From contig NZ_LDQA01000029.1 of the NCBI RefSeq assembly GCF_001475935.1, positions 1 to 64,000 on the forward strand: 64,000 bases of DNA, given 5' to 3'. Origin of the DNA: Aureimonas ureilytica (GTDB taxonomy: Bacteria > Pseudomonadota > Alphaproteobacteria > Rhizobiales > Rhizobiaceae). The notes beneath the pieces were generated by a model. The model worked only from the letters and a program-made list of their open reading frames with translations, had not been told where the DNA came from and made no database searches. This document shows positions 17,493-27,939 of the stretch, piece after piece. The translations under genes were made by a program, and so were the position numbers. Position 1 is the stretch's first letter. Each line of letters starts with the position of its first letter.

Positions 17493-18329
17493 ATGCGTGG
17501 GACGCGTCTGGCGATTTTTGGCGTGGCAGGGGCTGCTGCGGCCGGCGCCGGCCTCATTGCCGTCAATCTCACGGCGCCCACCGCCGCACCCGAGACCGTG
17601 GTGATCACGGCCCAGCCGGCCGAGCCTCCGATCAAGCTGGTGGAGGTTCTCGCCGCCTCGCGCAACATCGCCATGGGCGAGCGCGTGGATGGCGCGCTGG
17701 AATGGGTTCAATGGCCTGAAACCGCGCTGTCGGAAGGGCTTCTTCGCCGCGACAGCAGCCCCAATGCTCTGGAGGAGTCCAAGGGCTCCATCGCCCGGCA
17801 GGCCTTCTTCACCGGCGAGCCCATCCGGGATGCCAAACTGATCAAGAGCGATCGCGGGTTCATGTCGGCCATCCTGCCGGAGGGCAAGCGCGCCATCGCC
17901 GTGCAGATCGCCGCCGACACCTCGGCCGGCGGCTTCATCCTGCCGAACGACCATGTGGACGTGATCATGGCGCGCGAGAAGACGACGCCGGGCGCGGCCT
18001 CCCAGCCCCAGACGAGCGTCGAGACCACGACGATCCTGAAGAACCTGCGCGTCCTCGCGATCGACCAGACGATCGAGGAAAAGGACGGAACGCGGGTCGT
18101 GGTCGGCTCCACGGCAACGCTCGAAGTCGATCCGCAACAGGCCGAAGCGCTGACGGCGGCCAGCCGGATGAGCGATCGTCTCATCCTGTCGCTGCGCGCG
18201 CTGGCCGATTCCGTTCCCGGCTCGCCCGGCTATGCCCGCTTCCTGCTGGAGCAGGAGCAGGCTCCGCAGAAAACGCAGATCCGCGTGGTGCGCTACGGCA
18301 AGACCACCGACATCACGACGAGGAACTGA
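17493..18329 (+). CDS. cpaB: Flp pilus assembly protein CpaB
   Basis: 278 residues with one N-terminal hydrophobic segment (about 5-25) and a periplasmic part containing an SAF-type domain: VLAASRNIAMGERVDGALEWVQWP is the typical beta-clip opening, followed by AVQIAADTSAGGFILPNDHVDV. Thought to connect the inner-membrane motor with the outer-membrane secretin. It ends three bases before cpaC, so the two are translated together. Confidence 0.92.
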   Translation: MRGTRLAIFGVAGAAAAGAGLIAVNLTAPTAAPETVVITAQPAEPPIKLVEVLAASRNIAMGERVDGALEWVQWPETALSEGLLRRDSSPNALEESKGSIARQAFFTGEPIRDAKLIKSDRGFMSAILPEGKRAIAVQIAADTSAGGFILPNDHVDVIMAREKTTPGAASQPQTSVETTTILKNLRVLAIDQTIEEKDGTRVVVGSTATLEVDPQQAEALTAASRMSDRLILSLRALADSVPGSPGYARFLLEQEQAPQKTQIRVVRYGKTTDITTRN

Positions 18330-18332
18330 CGG

Positions 18333-19931
18333 ATGTCGCTTTCCTTTCGCTCATCCCATTCGCGCCGGATCGCCGCTCTCCTGCAAGCTTCGCTGGCCGT
18401 CCTGCCTCTCGTGCCGCTGCCGGCGCTGGCCGACAATGCCGTGATCGCCATCAACCGCCCGCAGCAGACGATCAGCCTCGGCCTCGACAAGTCCAAGGTG
18501 ATCGACCTGCCGCGCGACGCGCACGACATCGTCGTGTCGAATCCGGCGGTGGCCGACGCCGTGACGCGCACGGCCCGGCGCATCTATATTTTCGGCAAGC
18601 AGATCGGCCAGACGAACATCTTCGTCTTCGACGCCAATGGGCGCGAGATCGCGGTTCTCGATCTGCGCATCGAGCGTGACATCTCGGCGCTCGCCTCCAC
18701 CATCAAGCGCTTCATCCCGACCGCCGAGGTGCGGGCCGAGATGCTGAACGACAATGTGATCCTGACCGGCACGGTCGAGAACGCGCAGGATGCCCAGCGC
18801 GCCGTCGATCTGGCGAACATCTTCGTCACGGGCGGCGAGGCGACCACCGGCCAATATATCAAGACGGCGACCAGCGGAGCCTCGGCGGCTGGCGGCGGCG
18901 GGGTGGCGATCGGCGGCGTGTCGCAGGCGCAGGAGCGCCGCCAGAGCAGCCAGATCGTCAACATGCTGCAAATCCAAGGCGAGGATCAGGTCACGCTGAA
19001 AGTGACCGTCGCCGAGGTGCAGCGCTCCGTGGTCAAGCAGCTCGGCATCGACGGCACGGGCACCGCCTCGCTCGACGGAATGCTCTTCTCCTCCGTCAGC
19101 GACAATCCGTTCGGCCTCGGCAAGGCAATCTCCTCGGCGGGCGCGGCGATTGCCAATGGCGGCAACAGCCCCAACGGCATCTCCGCCCAGCTTCGCGCCA
19201 TGGAGCAGGCAGGCGTGATGCGAACGCTGGCAGAGCCGAGCCTCACGGCCATCTCGGGCGAAAGCGCCTCGTTCAAGGTCGGTGGCGAATTCACCGTTGC
19301 CAGCGGCAAGTCGGAAACGCCGGCCAAGCGCACGCCGATCTTGAACGCCAATGGCGGGATCATCGGCTACGACGAAACCCCGGCCAGCGTCGAGTACCAG
19401 CACAAGGACATCGACTACGGGATCGGGCTCGACTTCACGCCGGTGGTCCTGTCGCCGGGGCGCATCAGCCTGAAGATCCGAACGGCGGTGTCCGAGCCCA
19501 CCTTCGAGTCGCCCTATGCGATTCCGGGCGGCATCGCGCCGGGCGTCAACCTCGTGGGCATTCGCAAGCGCCTCGCCGACACCACGGTCGAGCTGCCCTC
19601 CGGCGGCTCGCTGGTGATCGCGGGCCTCGTGCGCGACGAGATGCGTCAGGTCATCTCGGGCTTTCCCGGTCTGTCCAAGCTCCCGATCCTCGGCACCCTG
19701 TTCCGCTCGCGCGACTTCCAGCGTTACGAGACCGAACTCGTGGTGATCGTGACGCCCTATCTGGTGCGCCCGGTCGCGCGCCAGCAACTGGCCCGGCCGG
19801 ACGACAATCTGAACTTCTCCTCGGACGGCGCTTCCAACTTCCTTGGCCGCGTGAACCGCGTCTATGGCGCCGCAGACACCCGTCTTCCCCCCGGCCGCTA
19901 CCACGGCAACGTCGGATACATCTACAAATGA
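18333..19931 (+). CDS. cpaC: Flp pilus secretin CpaC
   Basis: Outer-membrane channel of the Flp pilus, 532 residues. Signal peptide to about residue 33 (PALA). Residues about 37-110 form the pilus-specific N domain (ISLGLDKSKVIDLPRDAHDI, VFGKQIGQTN-type motif), followed by a BON-like region and the secretin core ending in SGFPGLSKLPILGTLFRSRDF and TELVVIVTPYLVRP. The stop overlaps the cpaD start. Confidence 0.94.
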   Translation: MSLSFRSSHSRRIAALLQASLAVLPLVPLPALADNAVIAINRPQQTISLGLDKSKVIDLPRDAHDIVVSNPAVADAVTRTARRIYIFGKQIGQTNIFVFDANGREIAVLDLRIERDISALASTIKRFIPTAEVRAEMLNDNVILTGTVENAQDAQRAVDLANIFVTGGEATTGQYIKTATSGASAAGGGGVAIGGVSQAQERRQSSQIVNMLQIQGEDQVTLKVTVAEVQRSVVKQLGIDGTGTASLDGMLFSSVSDNPFGLGKAISSAGAAIANGGNSPNGISAQLRAMEQAGVMRTLAEPSLTAISGESASFKVGGEFTVASGKSETPAKRTPILNANGGIIGYDETPASVEYQHKDIDYGIGLDFTPVVLSPGRISLKIRTAVSEPTFESPYAIPGGIAPGVNLVGIRKRLADTTVELPSGGSLVIAGLVRDEMRQVISGFPGLSKLPILGTLFRSRDFQRYETELVVIVTPYLVRPVARQQLARPDDNLNFSSDGASNFLGRVNRVYGAADTRLPPGRYHGNVGYIYK

Positions 19932-20617
19932 CCGCGCGCCGCAGCCTTTCCCCCCGCCGTTTCCTGCCCCTTGTCGCCCTGTCGCTTCTGGCTGGCTGCG
20001 CCAACCAGCATGTCGAGGTCGGCGCCGTTCCCGACGATTATCGCACCCGGCACCCGATCACGGTGCGCGAGGCGACGGAGGATCTGGAACTGTTCGTCGC
20101 CTCGTCGGACACGCGACTGACCCATCCCGACCTGACGCGCGTCGAAAGCTTCGGCACCCGCTTTCGCCGGGCGCGGGCTTCGGTCCTGCGCGTTGGTGTG
20201 CCGTCGGGCGCGCGCAACGAGGCGGCCGCCCGGCTGGTCGCCGACGACGTGACGCGGGTGCTTCGCCAGATCGGCGTGCCGCGCCAGCGCATCCTGATCA
20301 CGTCATACCCCGCGCACGGCGTCGCCGACGTGCCGCCGCTGCTTTTGTCCTTCAACGGGATGGTGGCCGAGGTCGCACCCTGCGGACGCTGGCCGGACGA
20401 CCTCGCCGACACGAGCGAGAACCGCAACTATCAGAATTTCGGCTGCGCCACGCAGAGCAATCTGGCCGCCCAGATCGCCGATCCGCGCGATCTTCTGGGG
20501 CCCCGCGGCGAAAGCGAGATCGATGCCGAGCGCCGCTCGGTGGTGATCGAGAAGTATCGCCAAGGGCAACGGACGGCCTCCGAGCCGCCTCGCCAATCGT
20601 CCGATTACAATTGGTAG
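19928..20617 (+). CDS. cpaD: Pilus lipoprotein CpaD
   Basis: 229-residue lipoprotein of the Flp pilus. Lipobox LLAGC puts the acylated cysteine at residue 24; the domain begins DDYRTRHPITV, conserved in CpaD, and contains the late CATQSNLAAQIADPRDLLGPR motif. Probably the pilotin or periplasmic partner of the CpaC secretin. It overlaps cpaC by four bases and is followed by cpaE after ten bases. Confidence 0.92.
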   Translation: MTARRSLSPRRFLPLVALSLLAGCANQHVEVGAVPDDYRTRHPITVREATEDLELFVASSDTRLTHPDLTRVESFGTRFRRARASVLRVGVPSGARNEAAARLVADDVTRVLRQIGVPRQRILITSYPAHGVADVPPLLLSFNGMVAEVAPCGRWPDDLADTSENRNYQNFGCATQSNLAAQIADPRDLLGPRGESEIDAERRSVVIEKYRQGQRTASEPPRQSSDYNW

Positions 20618-20627
20618 GCCACACGCG

Positions 20628-21908
20628 ATGACCGATCTTCCCCTCGACGATGCCGCCTATCGTCCGTCCGACATGGACATGCGCGAGCGCCTCGAAGCGC
20701 TGCGTCCGGTGCCGCGCATCACCATTCAGGCCTTCTGCGAAACCGCGCCCGTCGCCGCCGCGATCGAGGCGGCGGCCGCCGACCGGCGCATGGTGAAGGC
20801 GCACGCGCGCGTGCACCTGGGCGGCATCCGCGCGGCGAACGAGCATTACGCCACCGCGCCGACGCCCAATCTCGTGCTCCTGGAATCGGCGCAGTCGCCG
20901 GCCGATCTCCTGGCCGATCTCGACGGCCTGGCCGAGGTCTGCGATCCCGGCTCGAAAGTGGTGATCATCGGCCACCACAACGACGTGTCGCTCTATCGCG
21001 AGCTGACCCGGCGCGGCGTGTCGGACTATATGCTGGCACCCGTGCAGATGGCCGACGTCATCAGCGTCGTGTCGCAGCTGTTCATGGCCGAAAACGCCGA
21101 GCCGCTCGGCCGCACGCTGGCCTTTGTCGGCGCCAAGGGCGGCTCGGGGGCCTCCACCATCTGCCACAATATCAGCTGGACCATCGCCAAGCTGTTCGGC
21201 GGCGAGGTCATGCTGGCCGATCTCGACCTGCCCTTCGGCACGGCCAATATCGATTTCGACCGCGACCCGCCGCAGGGCGTGGCGGAGGCGGTGTTCTCGG
21301 CGGAGCGGCTGGACGAGGTGTTTCTCGACCGGCTCCTCGTCACCTGCGCCGAGCATCTTTCGCTTCTGGCGGCACCCTCCACGCTGGAGCGCGCCTATGA
21401 TTTCGACGCGGAAGCCTTTTCGGCTCTGATCGACGCCGCCCAGCGCGGAACGCCCTGCGTCGTGCTCGACGTGCCCCATGTCTGGAACAGCTGGACGCGC
21501 ACCGTTCTGGAGCGCGCCGACGAGGTGGTGATCGTGGCCGAGCCGGATCTCGCCAACCTGCGCAACGCCAAGAACCTGATGGACACGCTGCGCAAGGCGC
21601 GCCCCAACGACAAGCCCCCGCATCTCGTGTTGAACCGCGTCGGCGTGCCCAAGCGGCCCGAGATCGCGCCGGCCGAATTCGTCGAGCCGCTCGGCGTCCA
21701 GCCGGCGGCCCAGATCGCCTTCGATCCGCTGACCTTCGGCACGGCCGCCAATACCGGCCGGATGCTGACCGAGATCGACGGCAAACACGCCGCCGTCGCG
21801 GCCTTCGAGCATATGGCGCATGTGCTGACGGGGCGCAGCGCCGCCAAGCAGGCCCCGCGCGCGGGGCTGAGTGGGCTGCGCGCCCTGATGCGCCGGCGCT
21901 CGGCCTGA
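20628..21908 (+). CDS. cpaE: Pilus assembly ATPase CpaE/TadZ
   Basis: 426-residue cytoplasmic protein with an atypical receiver-like domain (about residues 30-155) followed by a ParA/MinD-type ATPase domain. The deviant Walker A is GAKGGSGAST (168-177). No phosphorylatable receiver pattern is obvious. In other systems it localises the pilus machine to the pole. Gene order cpaD-cpaE-cpaF is canonical. Confidence 0.93.
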   Translation: MTDLPLDDAAYRPSDMDMRERLEALRPVPRITIQAFCETAPVAAAIEAAAADRRMVKAHARVHLGGIRAANEHYATAPTPNLVLLESAQSPADLLADLDGLAEVCDPGSKVVIIGHHNDVSLYRELTRRGVSDYMLAPVQMADVISVVSQLFMAENAEPLGRTLAFVGAKGGSGASTICHNISWTIAKLFGGEVMLADLDLPFGTANIDFDRDPPQGVAEAVFSAERLDEVFLDRLLVTCAEHLSLLAAPSTLERAYDFDAEAFSALIDAAQRGTPCVVLDVPHVWNSWTRTVLERADEVVIVAEPDLANLRNAKNLMDTLRKARPNDKPPHLVLNRVGVPKRPEIAPAEFVEPLGVQPAAQIAFDPLTFGTAANTGRMLTEIDGKHAAVAAFEHMAHVLTGRSAAKQAPRAGLSGLRALMRRRSA

Positions 21909-21987
21909 CGGGCGCCGGGGCCGGCGTTCCGACAAGAGAGAGCGAGGGGCGGCGGTCGCCCCCGCGAGGAATAGGGAACCAGCGGCG

Positions 21988-23475
21988 ATGTTCGGCAAGC
22001 GCGGAAACGACACGGGCACTTTGGCACGGCCGGCACCGGCCGCGCCGCCTGTCGCCCCCGCGCCTGTCGCGGCTCCCGCGCCGCGCGAGGCCGCCGCGCC
22101 GCCCAAGCCCGTGAAAAGCAACGCTCCCCCGCAGCAGGCCGCCCCCGCCAGCGCGTCCGCACCGGCGGCCGCCAAGCCACGGCCCGACAGCTACTACGAG
22201 ACCAAGAGCAAGATCTTCGCCGCGCTGATCGACACGATCGATCTGTCGCAGCTCGCCCGGCTCGAAGCCGAGATGGCGCGCGAGGAAATCCGCGACATCG
22301 TCAACGACATCATCTCGATCAAGAATTTCGCGATGACGATCGCCGAGCAGGAAGACCTGCTCGCCGACATCTGCAACGACGTTCTGGGCTACGGTCCGCT
22401 GGAGCCGCTTCTGGTTCGCGACGACATCGCCGACATCATGGTCAACGGCGCGCGCCAGACCTTCATCGAAGTCGGCGGCAAGGTGATCGAAGCCGGGGTG
22501 CGCTTTCGCGACAACCAGCAGCTTCTCAATATCTGCCAGCGCATCGTGTCGCAGGTCGGCCGGCGCGTCGACGAATCTTCGCCCATCTGCGACGCGCGCC
22601 TGCCGGACGGCTCTCGCGTCAACGTCATCGCCCCACCGCTCGCCATCGACGGCACGGTGCTCACCATTCGTAAGTTCAAGAAGGACAAGCTGACCCTGCC
22701 GCAGCTCGTGGATTTCGGCGCGATTTCGCCGGAAGGGGCGACGATCCTCGAGATCATCGGCCGGGTGCGCTGCAACGTCGTCATCTCCGGCGGCACGGGC
22801 TCGGGCAAGACCACGCTCCTCAACTGTCTGACGCGCTATATCGACGAGGACGAGCGCATCATCACCTGCGAGGATTCGGCCGAACTCCAGCTCCAGCAGC
22901 CCCATGTCGTGCGCCTCGAAACGCGCCCGCCCAATATCGAGGGCGAGGGCGAGATCACCATGCGCGATCTCGTCAAGAACTGCCTGCGTATGCGCCCCGA
23001 ACGCATCATCGTCGGCGAAGTGCGCGGACCGGAAGTCTTCGATCTCCTTCAGGCGATGAACACGGGCCATGACGGCTCGATGGGCACGATCCACGCCAAC
23101 AGCCCGCGCGAATGCCTCAACCGTATGGAGGCCATGATCGCCATGGGCGGCTTCTCGCTGCCCTCGCGCACGGTGAAGGAGATCATCGTCGGCTCGGTGG
23201 ACGTCATCGTTCAGGCCGCGCGCCTGCGCGACGGCTCGCGCCGCATCACCCACATCACCGAGGTGGTGGGCATGGAAGGCGACGTCATCATCACGCAGGA
23301 TCTCTTCCTCTACGACATTCTGGGCGAAGACTCGCGCGGGCGTCTCCTCGGGCGGCATCGCTCCACCGGCATCGGCCGGCCGGCCTTCTGGGACCGCGCG
23401 CGCTACTACAACGAAGAGCAGCGCCTGGCCCGCGCGCTGGACGCGGCCAATGTCGAAGGGGAGCGTGGGCTGTGA
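21988..23475 (+). CDS. cpaF: Pilus secretion ATPase CpaF/TadA
   Basis: 495-residue hexameric motor ATPase of the type II/IV secretion superfamily. An N-terminal Pro/Ala-rich low-complexity segment of about 60 residues precedes the N domain. Walker [10 protein letters not shown] is near residues 268-276; the Asp/His boxes and Walker B ([17 protein letters not shown]) and the late [10 protein letters not shown] follow. Its TGA overlaps the GTG start of tadB. Confidence 0.94.
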   Translation: MFGKRGNDTGTLARPAPAAPPVAPAPVAAPAPREAAAPPKPVKSNAPPQQAAPASASAPAAAKPRPDSYYETKSKIFAALIDTIDLSQLARLEAEMAREEIRDIVNDIISIKNFAMTIAEQEDLLADICNDVLGYGPLEPLLVRDDIADIMVNGARQTFIEVGGKVIEAGVRFRDNQQLLNICQRIVSQVGRRVDESSPICDARLPDGSRVNVIAPPLAIDGTVLTIRKFKKDKLTLPQLVDFGAISPEGATILEIIGRVRCNVVISGGTGSGKTTLLNCLTRYIDEDERIITCEDSAELQLQQPHVVRLETRPPNIEGEGEITMRDLVKNCLRMRPERIIVGEVRGPEVFDLLQAMNTGHDGSMGTIHANSPRECLNRMEAMIAMGGFSLPSRTVKEIIVGSVDVIVQAARLRDGSRRITHITEVVGMEGDVIITQDLFLYDILGEDSRGRLLGRHRSTGIGRPAFWDRARYYNEEQRLARALDAANVEGERGL

Positions 23476-24470
23476 CCGCTCTTCTCTTCATGCTGCTCGT
23501 CGCGCTGGCGACCGGCGCGCTGATCTATGGCCTGGTCCAGCCGCGTCTCGAAAACGACAAGGCGTCGCGCTCGCGCTTCGACCAGTTCTCGGCCTCCGAA
23601 AACGATCTGGCGCTGCGCCAGGCGGCGCGCGACCGGATGCAGGAGGTGAGCAAGCGGCGCAAGACGCTTCAGGCTTCGCTTCAGGATCTGGAAGAGAAGA
23701 ACCGCAAGCGCAACGGCCATCTGCGCAAGGCGAGCCTCGAAGCGCGCTTGTTGCAGGCGGGACTGCGCATCTCCGTTCGGGCCTATATCATGGCCTGCGT
23801 CGCCCTCGGCCTGACCCTGTTTCTCGTGGTGCTGATGGTCAGCGGATCGCTCCTCATAGCGCTCGGGCTCGGCTTCGTGGGCGCGCTCGGCCTGCCGCAA
23901 TGGTTCTTGAGCCTGCGCAAGAAGAAGCGCCAGACAAAATTCACCGACGAGTTCGCCAACGCGCTCGACGTCATCGTGCGCGGTATCAAGTCCGGCCTGC
24001 CGCTGAACGACACGCTGCGCATGATCGCCACCGAAACGCCCGAGCCGGTGCGCTCGGAATTCGCGCGCGTGGTGGAGGCGCTGCAGATGGGCTCCTCGCT
24101 GCCGGAGGCCGTCAACCGCCTCTATGTCAGCATGCCCATCCCCGAGACCAATTTCTTCTCCATCGTGGTGTCGATCCAGTCGCAGTCGGGCGGCAATCTG
24201 GCCGAGGCGCTGGGCAACCTGTCGCGCGTGTTGCGCGACCGGCGCAAGATGAAGGGCAAGATCAAGGCCATGTCGATGGAGGCCAAGTCCTCCGCCGCCA
24301 TCATCGGCTCGCTGCCCGTGATCGTCGCCGGGCTCGTGTATCTCACCTCGCCCGACTACATCTCGGTCCTGTTCACCGACCCGATGGGACACATGATCCT
24401 GCTCGGCTCGGCGTTCTGGATGTCGTGCGGCATCCTGATCATGCGCAAGATGATCAATTTCGACTTCTAG
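23472..24470 (+). CDS. tadB: Pilus inner-membrane platform protein TadB
   Basis: 332-residue GspF-domain membrane protein. One N-terminal and three further hydrophobic segments flank the T2SSF domain (LDVIVRGIKSGLPLNDTLRMI). GTG at 23472, overlapping the cpaF stop as GTGA, is the start supported by protein N-terminus; the frame stays open far upstream but only as a shadow of cpaF. Works with TadC as the platform on which the ATPase acts. Confidence 0.92.
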   Translation: MTALLFMLLVALATGALIYGLVQPRLENDKASRSRFDQFSASENDLALRQAARDRMQEVSKRRKTLQASLQDLEEKNRKRNGHLRKASLEARLLQAGLRISVRAYIMACVALGLTLFLVVLMVSGSLLIALGLGFVGALGLPQWFLSLRKKKRQTKFTDEFANALDVIVRGIKSGLPLNDTLRMIATETPEPVRSEFARVVEALQMGSSLPEAVNRLYVSMPIPETNFFSIVVSIQSQSGGNLAEALGNLSRVLRDRRKMKGKIKAMSMEAKSSAAIIGSLPVIVAGLVYLTSPDYISVLFTDPMGHMILLGSAFWMSCGILIMRKMINFDF

Positions 24471-24478
24471 AGGCTGCT

Positions 24479-25468
24479 ATGGACGCCGTATTTCAGATGC
24501 TCGGCCTGTCCAGCCATGTCGCGCTGGGCCTCTGTGTCGCGGTGGCGATGTTTGCGACCGTGGTGTCGCTGGTAGGCCCGCTGCTCAACGGCCGCGACAT
24601 GAAAACGCGCATGAAGGCGGTGGCGCTGGAGCGCGATCAGGTCCGCGCCCGCGAGCGCGCCCGCATGGCCGGCGAGCGGGACAACCAGCGCGTCAGCCTG
24701 CGCCAGCAGGCCGACCGATCCTTCGCGGCGAAGGTGGTCGAGGCGCTGGACCTGCGCAAGGCGCTGATGGACGAGGCAACGACCAACAAGCTGCGCATCG
24801 CGGGCTTTCGCACCCAGCGCTCGCTGACGCTGTTCCTGTTCTGCCGGGTCAGCCTGCCGCTCCTGTTCGGCGTCGTCGCGGCCTTCTATATTTTCGGCCT
24901 CGGCATCATGGCGAGCCACGCCCTGGGCATCCGTCTGTTCGTCTGCATCGCGGTGGCCTATGCCGGCTTCTATGCGCCGATCGTCTTTGTCGGCAACGCG
25001 GGCAAGAAGCGCGCGCAGTCGATCTCCCGCGCCTGGCCCGACGCGCTCGACCTGCTTCTGATCTGCGTGGAATCGGGCAATGCCATCGAGGCCGCGTTTC
25101 GCCGCGTGGCGGACGAGATCGGCATCCAGTCGGTGCCGCTGGCCGAGGAAATGGTGCTGGTCTGCGCCGAGCTGTCCTATCTGCCCGATCGCAAGCAGGC
25201 CTATGAGAACCTCATCACACGCACCGGCCTCGAAAGCGTACGCTCGGTCTGCACGGCGCTGATCCAGGCCGAGCGATACGGCACGCCGCTGGGCGTCGCC
25301 CTGCGCACGCTGGCGCAGGAAAGCCGCGACCAGCGTATGACGGCCGCTGAAGGCAAGGCCGCCGCGCTGCCGCCCAAGCTCACCGTTCCGATGATGGTGT
25401 TCTTCCTGCCGGTGCTGTTCGCCGTGATCATCGGGCCGGCTGTGATCAAGGTTCTGCCGAACCTTTGA
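24479..25468 (+). CDS. tadC: Pilus inner-membrane platform protein TadC
   Basis: 329-residue second GspF-domain membrane protein, with segments LDLLLICVESGNAIEAAF and a hydrophobic C-terminus (MMVFFLPVLFAVIIGPAVI). The ATG at 24479 follows the tadB stop by eight bases; the much longer in-frame extension is the shadow of cpaF and tadB. Last gene of the plus-strand operon, convergent with tadD. Confidence 0.92.
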   Translation: MDAVFQMLGLSSHVALGLCVAVAMFATVVSLVGPLLNGRDMKTRMKAVALERDQVRARERARMAGERDNQRVSLRQQADRSFAAKVVEALDLRKALMDEATTNKLRIAGFRTQRSLTLFLFCRVSLPLLFGVVAAFYIFGLGIMASHALGIRLFVCIAVAYAGFYAPIVFVGNAGKKRAQSISRAWPDALDLLLICVESGNAIEAAFRRVADEIGIQSVPLAEEMVLVCAELSYLPDRKQAYENLITRTGLESVRSVCTALIQAERYGTPLGVALRTLAQESRDQRMTAAEGKAAALPPKLTVPMMVFFLPVLFAVIIGPAVIKVLPNL

Positions 25469-25510
25469 GGATGGAGGGGCGGCGAGGGGCCGTCCCCCGC
25501 CTCGTCTGCG

Positions 25511-26377
25511 TCAGCCCCGGCGCTCGCTTTTCAGCTCGCTCCACGTGTTGCGCTGGGAGAGCATCTGCTTGAGATAGGCGACATTGGCCTGCGCTTCCTC
25601 GGGCGACAGCACGTCGGAGGCGATCTTCTCCGCTTCCGAGAAGCGACCCTGAAGCCCCACGGCGAGCGCCAGATTCTGGCGCACGCGCGGATCGGCCCCC
25701 GGCTGGCGGGCGGCGCGGCTGAGATAGGATTCGGCGCTTTTCAGATCGTTCTGCAGAAGCGACGACATGCCGAGATTGGAGAGAATCGCGGGTTCGTTCG
25801 GCTGGAGCACCAGCGCCTTTTCGTAGAGAACGCGCGCCTTCTCGGGCTGGCCGAGCTGGTCGAGGATCGCCCCTTCGGCCGACAGGAGACGCCAGTCCGG
25901 CCGGTCCGGCGTCTGGGCCCGCTGTACGGTTTCGAGCGCCTTGTTGAGATCGCCCGCCGCCGCCAGCGCCTTGCCATAGGCGCCGAGCACGTCCCGGTCG
26001 TTCGGGAAGGCGATGGCGACCTGCTGCATCACGGCCAGCGACTGGTCGTTGCGCCCGGCCGCCTGGAGGGCTGCTGCATAGGCGAGGCCGACATCCTTGT
26101 TCTTCGGATTGCGTTCGTAGGACGCGCCGTAAACGCGGATCGCGGCGCGCAGCTCGTCCGCCGTCATGGTGGAGACGTCGCGGCGCGGAGCGGCCTCGCC
26201 GCGCGGGGCGATAGAGCCCGTCGTCATGCGCGAGGTGTGCGTGCAGCCGCTGGCCGCCATCAAGGTCAGAAACACAAGCGCCAGCGAACCGCGCCTTGCG
26301 CCCGCGCTCCGGCGGGCGTAGTTCGGCGCGGCGTCGCCGCCTTCGGCTCGCGCAAGCGGTCGCATCGATCGACGCAT
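25511..26377 (-). CDS. tadD: Tetratricopeptide pilus lipoprotein TadD
   Basis: 288 residues. Lipobox LMAASGC puts the acylated cysteine at residue 45, with a long basic N-region, so a later start is possible. About five TPR-like repeats follow, for example KALAAAGDLNKALETVQRA and EKARVLYEKALVLQPNEPAI. TadD proteins are needed for secretin assembly or stability in Tad systems. It is convergent with tadC and divergent from the aminopeptidase, with a TTAACC motif in the shared upstream region. Confidence 0.88.
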   Translation of the reverse strand: MRRSMRPLARAEGGDAAPNYARRSAGARRGSLALVFLTLMAASGCTHTSRMTTGSIAPRGEAAPRRDVSTMTADELRAAIRVYGASYERNPKNKDVGLAYAAALQAAGRNDQSLAVMQQVAIAFPNDRDVLGAYGKALAAAGDLNKALETVQRAQTPDRPDWRLLSAEGAILDQLGQPEKARVLYEKALVLQPNEPAILSNLGMSSLLQNDLKSAESYLSRAARQPGADPRVRQNLALAVGLQGRFSEAEKIASDVLSPEEAQANVAYLKQMLSQRNTWSELKSERRG

Positions 26378-26486
26378 CGGCTTCCCCGTTTCTTCTTCGC
26401 CCGCTGCGGGCAGAGTGCAAGCGGGTCATCTTTCGTTAACCCCTACGTCCCGTTCATTTCGCGGGGCTGACGTTCACGAGCGCCTC

Positions 26487-27869
26487 ATGACCGACCGCCT
26501 ACTTTCCTCCGCCCTCGATGCTCGTTCCGTCCATGCGGTGGACGAGGCCGGACTGGAGCGCCTACCCGAGACCGCCCGCCAATGGCTGGACGCGGCCGGT
26601 TACAAGGCGAGCGCGGGCTCGGTCGCGCTGTTTCCGCTGGACGGCGGGAGAGCGGGCGCGGTGTTGGGCCTCGGCGAGCCCGAGGCGCAAAGCCCGGCCG
26701 CCCGCGCGCTGCTGACCGGAGCGCTGGCGCAGAGCCTGCCGGCAGGGGACTGGGCGCTGGAGGGCGAACACGGGCTCGATCCCGATCTCGCCGCGCTGGG
26801 TTTCCTGCTCGGCTCCTACCGGTTCGAGCGCTATCTGTCGAAGCCGGGGAAGGCGGGTGCGCGTCTTGCGCTGCCTGAGGCCGCAGACGAAGCGGCGGTG
26901 CGGCTTCTGGCGAGCAGCGTCTTTCTGGTGCGCGATCTCATCAACACGCCGACCAACGACCTCCTGCCCGATGGCATCGAGGCGGCGGCGCGGGATGTGG
27001 CGACCGAGTTCGGTGCCGAGATCAGCACCATCGTCGGCGATGCGCTTCTGGAACAGAATTTCCCGATGATCCATGCGGTCGGCCGCGCCTCCAGCGTCGC
27101 GCCCCGCCTCATCGACATGAGTTGGGGCCCGGCGGATGCGCCGCGCGTCACGCTGGTCGGCAAGGGCGTCGCCTTCGACACGGGCGGGCTCGACATCAAG
27201 CCGGCCTCGGGCATGCTTCTGATGAAGAAGGACATGGGCGGCGCGGCCAATGTTCTGGGGCTGGCTCGGCTCGTGATGGGCTCCAAGCTCCCGGTGCGCC
27301 TGCGCGTGCTGATCCCGGCTGTCGAGAATGCCATCTCCGCCAACAGCTTCCGGCCGAGCGACATCCTGCGCAGCCGGCTCGGCAAGAGCGTCGAGATCGG
27401 CAACACGGATGCGGAGGGGCGTCTGATCCTCGCCGATGCGCTGGCGCTCGCCGACGAGGAATCGCCTGAGATCCTGATCGACATGGCGACGCTGACGGGC
27501 GCGGCGCGCGTCGCGCTGGGGCCGGACCTGCCGCCCTTCTACACCGACGACGAGGCGTTCGCGGGCGAGATCGCGGCGGCCAGCCACGCGCTGCACGATC
27601 CGCTCTGGCGTCTGCCGCTCTGGAAGCCCTATGCGAAAAACCTCGCGTCCAAGGTGGCCGACACGAACAACGTCACATCGGACGGTTTCGCCGGCTCCGT
27701 CACCGCCGCGCTCTTCCTCCAGGGCTTCGTGTCCAAGGCCAAGAGCTGGGCGCATTTCGACGTGTTTGGCTGGCGTCCGCAGCCCGGCCCGCTCGGCCCT
27801 GCCGGCGGCGAGGCGCAGGGCATCCGCGCCCTTCACCACGTTCTGTCGGGTCGCTACCCACGGTCTTGA
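26487..27869 (+). CDS. M17 leucyl aminopeptidase family protein
   Basis: 460-residue cytoplasmic dimetal aminopeptidase that removes N-terminal residues from peptides. Metal and catalytic motifs: VGKGVAFDTGGLDIKP, KKDMGGAANV and NTDAEGRLILADAL, the M17 signature. I chose the ATG at 26487, which gives the usual length; an upstream extension of 24 residues lies in the tadD promoter region. Its neighbour two genes down is an NlpC/P60 hydrolase, a pairing common in this order and suggesting peptidoglycan-peptide recycling. Confidence 0.92.
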   Translation: MTDRLLSSALDARSVHAVDEAGLERLPETARQWLDAAGYKASAGSVALFPLDGGRAGAVLGLGEPEAQSPAARALLTGALAQSLPAGDWALEGEHGLDPDLAALGFLLGSYRFERYLSKPGKAGARLALPEAADEAAVRLLASSVFLVRDLINTPTNDLLPDGIEAAARDVATEFGAEISTIVGDALLEQNFPMIHAVGRASSVAPRLIDMSWGPADAPRVTLVGKGVAFDTGGLDIKPASGMLLMKKDMGGAANVLGLARLVMGSKLPVRLRVLIPAVENAISANSFRPSDILRSRLGKSVEIGNTDAEGRLILADALALADEESPEILIDMATLTGAARVALGPDLPPFYTDDEAFAGEIAAASHALHDPLWRLPLWKPYAKNLASKVADTNNVTSDGFAGSVTAALFLQGFVSKAKSWAHFDVFGWRPQPGPLGPAGGEAQGIRALHHVLSGRYPRS

Positions 27870-27939
27870 AACCGCCTGAAAGTGCCGGACACTAGGCCCC
27901 GAGCGTCGCCTGAGACGAATCGACGCTCCCGAGGGGCGT

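Noticed and set aside
20352-23358. Two antisense frames (607 and 672 codons) opposite cpaD, cpaE and cpaF
   Set aside because: Shadow composition; the plus-strand pilus genes are certain.
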